Notes under the pieces: model-generated
Told to the model about the DNA's origin: nothing
The model's database searches: none
Seen by the model: only the letters and a program-made list of their open reading frames with translations
Shown here: one piece after another, positions 5,357 through 7,383 of the stretch
How the letters are laid out: every line of letters starts with the position of its first letter
How positions within the stretch are numbered: position 1 is the first letter of the stretch
Program-made: the position numbers and the translations under genes
From: Legionella genomosp. 1
Lineage (GTDB): Bacteria > Pseudomonadota > Gammaproteobacteria > Legionellales > Legionellaceae
Reading direction: 5' to 3'
Length of the DNA: 7,383 bases
Assembly (NCBI GenBank): GCA_945867185.1
Contig: CAMBHM010000070.1
Span: 1 to 7,383 of the forward strand

Positions 5357-7383
5357 CTATGGCTCAACCCAATGACCTTCTTCAACTTCTGCGGGTTGTG
5401 TGTGAGTGGTAGGTTGTTCAAACTCCTCTGGGAGTGATTGCGGGAGGGTGCCTTGTAAAGCAGGCACCTCTTGTTCTCGAAAGTATTCAATGAGTTGACT
5501 GGGTTGATTGGAAGGAACTTGTAAGCCTGTGTGCGGATCAATGGGGACTGCCACGATAGTCGCCGGTTTCTGGATCATCACTTCGGGCATGTCTTTTAAG
5601 GCCACTTTCATAAAATCAATCCAAAGGGGTAATGCGAGCATGGCGGCATATTCATGCAGAGGGGTTGGTGTATCAAAGCCGACCCAAGTCGTGACAACCA
5701 ATTGCGGGGTATAGCCTGCAAACCAGGCGTCTACTTGTTCATTGGTGGTGCCTGTTTTTCCTGCGATGTCTTTGCGATTGAGAGCGCTGGCAGCAGCAGA
5801 CGCCGTCCCATGGCGCACTACATCCATAAGGGCTGTGTTCATGAGATAACTCACCTCTTCAGAGAGGACTCGGGGTGCAATCACATCGGGATCGGTGTTT
5901 TTGGCAGTACAGGGGTTGCAAACGTAGGCGGCTTTCGCTTGTAGCAGTAAGTGTCCATCGTTGTCTGTGATGTGATCAATCAAGTAGGGCTCAATTTTAA
6001 ATCCGCCATTGGCAAAGACGGCATAGGCAGCTGCGAGATCGAGTGGGCTTACTGATAAGCTTCCCAATGCCAGCGACAAAGAATGTGGTAGTAGGGATTT
6101 TTGGAATCCAAAATGACTGACGAATTCAACGGTATAACGGATCCCAATGTCATCCAGAACGCGAATAGACACCATATTGAGAGAATGCACCAAGGCCTCT
6201 TTTAACCGTGTGGGGCCGTTAAACTTGAGTTTGTCATTGTGCGGCCGCCAAAGATCGGCTTGTCCTCGGTCATCCACGACAATAGGCGCATCATTGACTA
6301 AAGTCGCTAAGGTATAGCCTTTGTTTAAAGCGGCCGCATAGATAAAGGGCTTGAAACTGGAGCCAGGTTGTCTGCTTGACTGGGTTGCGCGGTTGAATTT
6401 GCTGCGCTCGTAATTTAAACCACCCAACAAGGCTTCGATGGCGCCATTGTTGGGGTTTAAGGCGACTAAAGCAGCTTCTACTTGTGGGATCTGAACTAAA
6501 GCCCAATGTCCTTCATGATAGCGCACGTAGATGAGCTCCCCTGAAGAGAGCACCTCTGTAGCAGTGGTCGGGGCCTTGCCCATCCATCCTTTTCTAAGCG
6601 CAGGACGCGCCCAAGAGAGTCCATCCCAGGGCAAGGTAATCGATTGACCGCGACGGGTGAGGGCAGTAGCCTCATGGGCTTGTACTTGCAAGACCACGGC
6701 AGGGATCAAATCATTGATGATTGGGTATTTGGCCAACCGTTGTGCGTCAGAGGCACCAGTTTTCGTAGGGGCTGACTCAACGGGCCCACGATAGCCATGG
6801 CGTCTGTCATACGCCAATAAGTGTTCTTCAACGACTTCATTGGCAGCGCGTTGTAGGGGTGCTTTGAGCGTGGTATAGACTTTGTAGCCTTTGGTATAGG
6901 CGTCTGGCCCGAAATGATCATACAAGGACTGGCGAATCATTTCCGCCACATAGGGCGCACTGACTTCGATCACGTTGCCATGAAAAGTGGCTGTGATCGG
7001 CTGATGGATGGCTTCTTGGTATTGTTGGTGAGTGATGTACTGTTCGTCTAATAATCGCTCGAGTACGTGATCTCGGCGTTTTTTTGCAGCGGCGGGATTG
7101 ATAATGGGATTTTGTGTGGAAGGGGCTTGCGGCAACCCTGCAATCATCGCCAGTTGTGCCAGATCCAGCTCTTGCAACGATTTACCATAATAAATTTTAG
7201 CGGCAGCACCCACGCCATAAGCCCGATTACCGAGATACATTTTATTTAAATAGAGTTCCAGTATTTTTTCTTTGCTGAGTTCTCTATCAATCTTAATGGC
7301 CAACATGATTTCATTGAATTTCCGTAAAAATGTTTTTTTACGATTCAAGAAAAAATTGCGGGCAACCTGCATGGTAATGGTGC
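5357..7383 (-). CDS. mrcA: Penicillin-binding protein 1A, bifunctional transglycosylase/transpeptidase, 5' end outside window
   Basis: A class A PBP polymerises lipid II glycan strands and cross-links stem peptides on the periplasmic side of the inner membrane. The frame runs off the right edge. The ATG at 7372 is internal, because the preceding codons read T-I-T and complete the GT51 motif usually seen as GGSTITMQVARN. Counting from that Met, the glycosyltransferase continues through LELYLNKMYLGNRAYGVGAAA (39-59) and IAGLPQAPS (77-85). A PBP1A-type inserted domain lies around 200-295. The transpeptidase has SSFK (338-341, catalytic Ser338), SLN (397-399) and KTGT (539-542). All three transpeptidase motifs are intact. 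The missing part should hold the cytoplasmic tail, membrane anchor and glycosyltransferase catalytic glutamate. The Pro/Glu/Gln-rich C-terminus (about 636-671) looks disordered. PBP1A (mrcA/ponA) is favoured over PBP1B by the motif context and the inserted domain. Confidence 0.93.
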   Translation of the reverse strand, partial: TITMQVARNFFLNRKKTFLRKFNEIMLAIKIDRELSKEKILELYLNKMYLGNRAYGVGAAAKIYYGKSLQELDLAQLAMIAGLPQAPSTQNPIINPAAAKKRRDHVLERLLDEQYITHQQYQEAIHQPITATFHGNVIEVSAPYVAEMIRQSLYDHFGPDAYTKGYKVYTTLKAPLQRAANEVVEEHLLAYDRRHGYRGPVESAPTKTGASDAQRLAKYPIINDLIPAVVLQVQAHEATALTRRGQSITLPWDGLSWARPALRKGWMGKAPTTATEVLSSGELIYVRYHEGHWALVQIPQVEAALVALNPNNGAIEALLGGLNYERSKFNRATQSSRQPGSSFKPFIYAAALNKGYTLATLVNDAPIVVDDRGQADLWRPHNDKLKFNGPTRLKEALVHSLNMVSIRVLDDIGIRYTVEFVSHFGFQKSLLPHSLSLALGSLSVSPLDLAAAYAVFANGGFKIEPYLIDHITDNDGHLLLQAKAAYVCNPCTAKNTDPDVIAPRVLSEEVSYLMNTALMDVVRHGTASAAASALNRKDIAGKTGTTNEQVDAWFAGYTPQLVVTTWVGFDTPTPLHEYAAMLALPLWIDFMKVALKDMPEVMIQKPATIVAVPIDPHTGLQVPSNQPSQLIEYFREQEVPALQGTLPQSLPEEFEQPTTHTQPAEVEEGHWVEP

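Noticed and set aside
7370..7372. ATG as the start of the PBP1A gene
   Set aside because: The codons before it continue the conserved GT51 motif (T-I-T-M-Q-V-A), so this Met is internal and the gene is cut by the window edge.

Overview
The window reads as a gammaproteobacterial chromosome segment of about 7.4 kb. A conserved housekeeping half (about 2634-7383) abuts an accessory half (1 to about 2417) that encodes proteins I do not recognise. IspA, XseB, RadA and PBP1A all look gammaproteobacterial, and the three tRNAs are very close to their E. coli counterparts. The lineage within the class is not proven. Two things make a host-associated Legionellales-like (Legionella/Coxiella) organism a reasonable guess: the low-complexity coiled-coil proteins, and a shared promoter with tandem GTAAA boxes like the CpxR sites known to act on Dot/Icm genes. 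This placement is inference.

Layout from the right: (1) a penicillin-binding protein 1A gene on the minus strand, whose 5' end lies beyond the window; (2) radA on the plus strand, convergent with it across a 28-bp gap that holds a small hairpin; (3) xseB and ispA on the minus strand, overlapping by 8 bp and divergent from radA, with no dxs following ispA; (4) a minus-strand tRNA cluster, Ala(GGC)-Glu(TTC)-Glu(TTC), behind a clear sigma70-type promoter, the two tRNA-Glu genes being identical; (5) a 560-residue predicted coiled-coil protein ending in PEKPLTAL-type repeats and an Ala-rich tail; (6) a 111-residue protein with a pentapeptide-repeat N-terminal part and a Gly-rich C-terminus.

The main finding is regulatory. 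Each of the two unknown genes is preceded by the same 50-bp module (minus strand, 2358-2407 and 440-489). It consists of GTAAA-N6-GTAAA, an identical 10-bp block, a variable 11-bp stretch, and an ATACTAGACTT block containing the -10. Spacing is identical in both copies, and the tandem boxes would be centred near -41.5, the classic class II activator position. The two genes therefore look like members of one regulon, with CpxR or a similar response regulator as the candidate activator. They could be secreted effectors, but nothing in the sequence proves secretion.

The core genes cover farnesyl diphosphate synthesis (ispA), exonuclease VII (xseB), recombination-dependent repair (radA), peptidoglycan synthesis (PBP1A) and translation (tRNAs). 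No IS element, integrase, rRNA or CRISPR array is visible.
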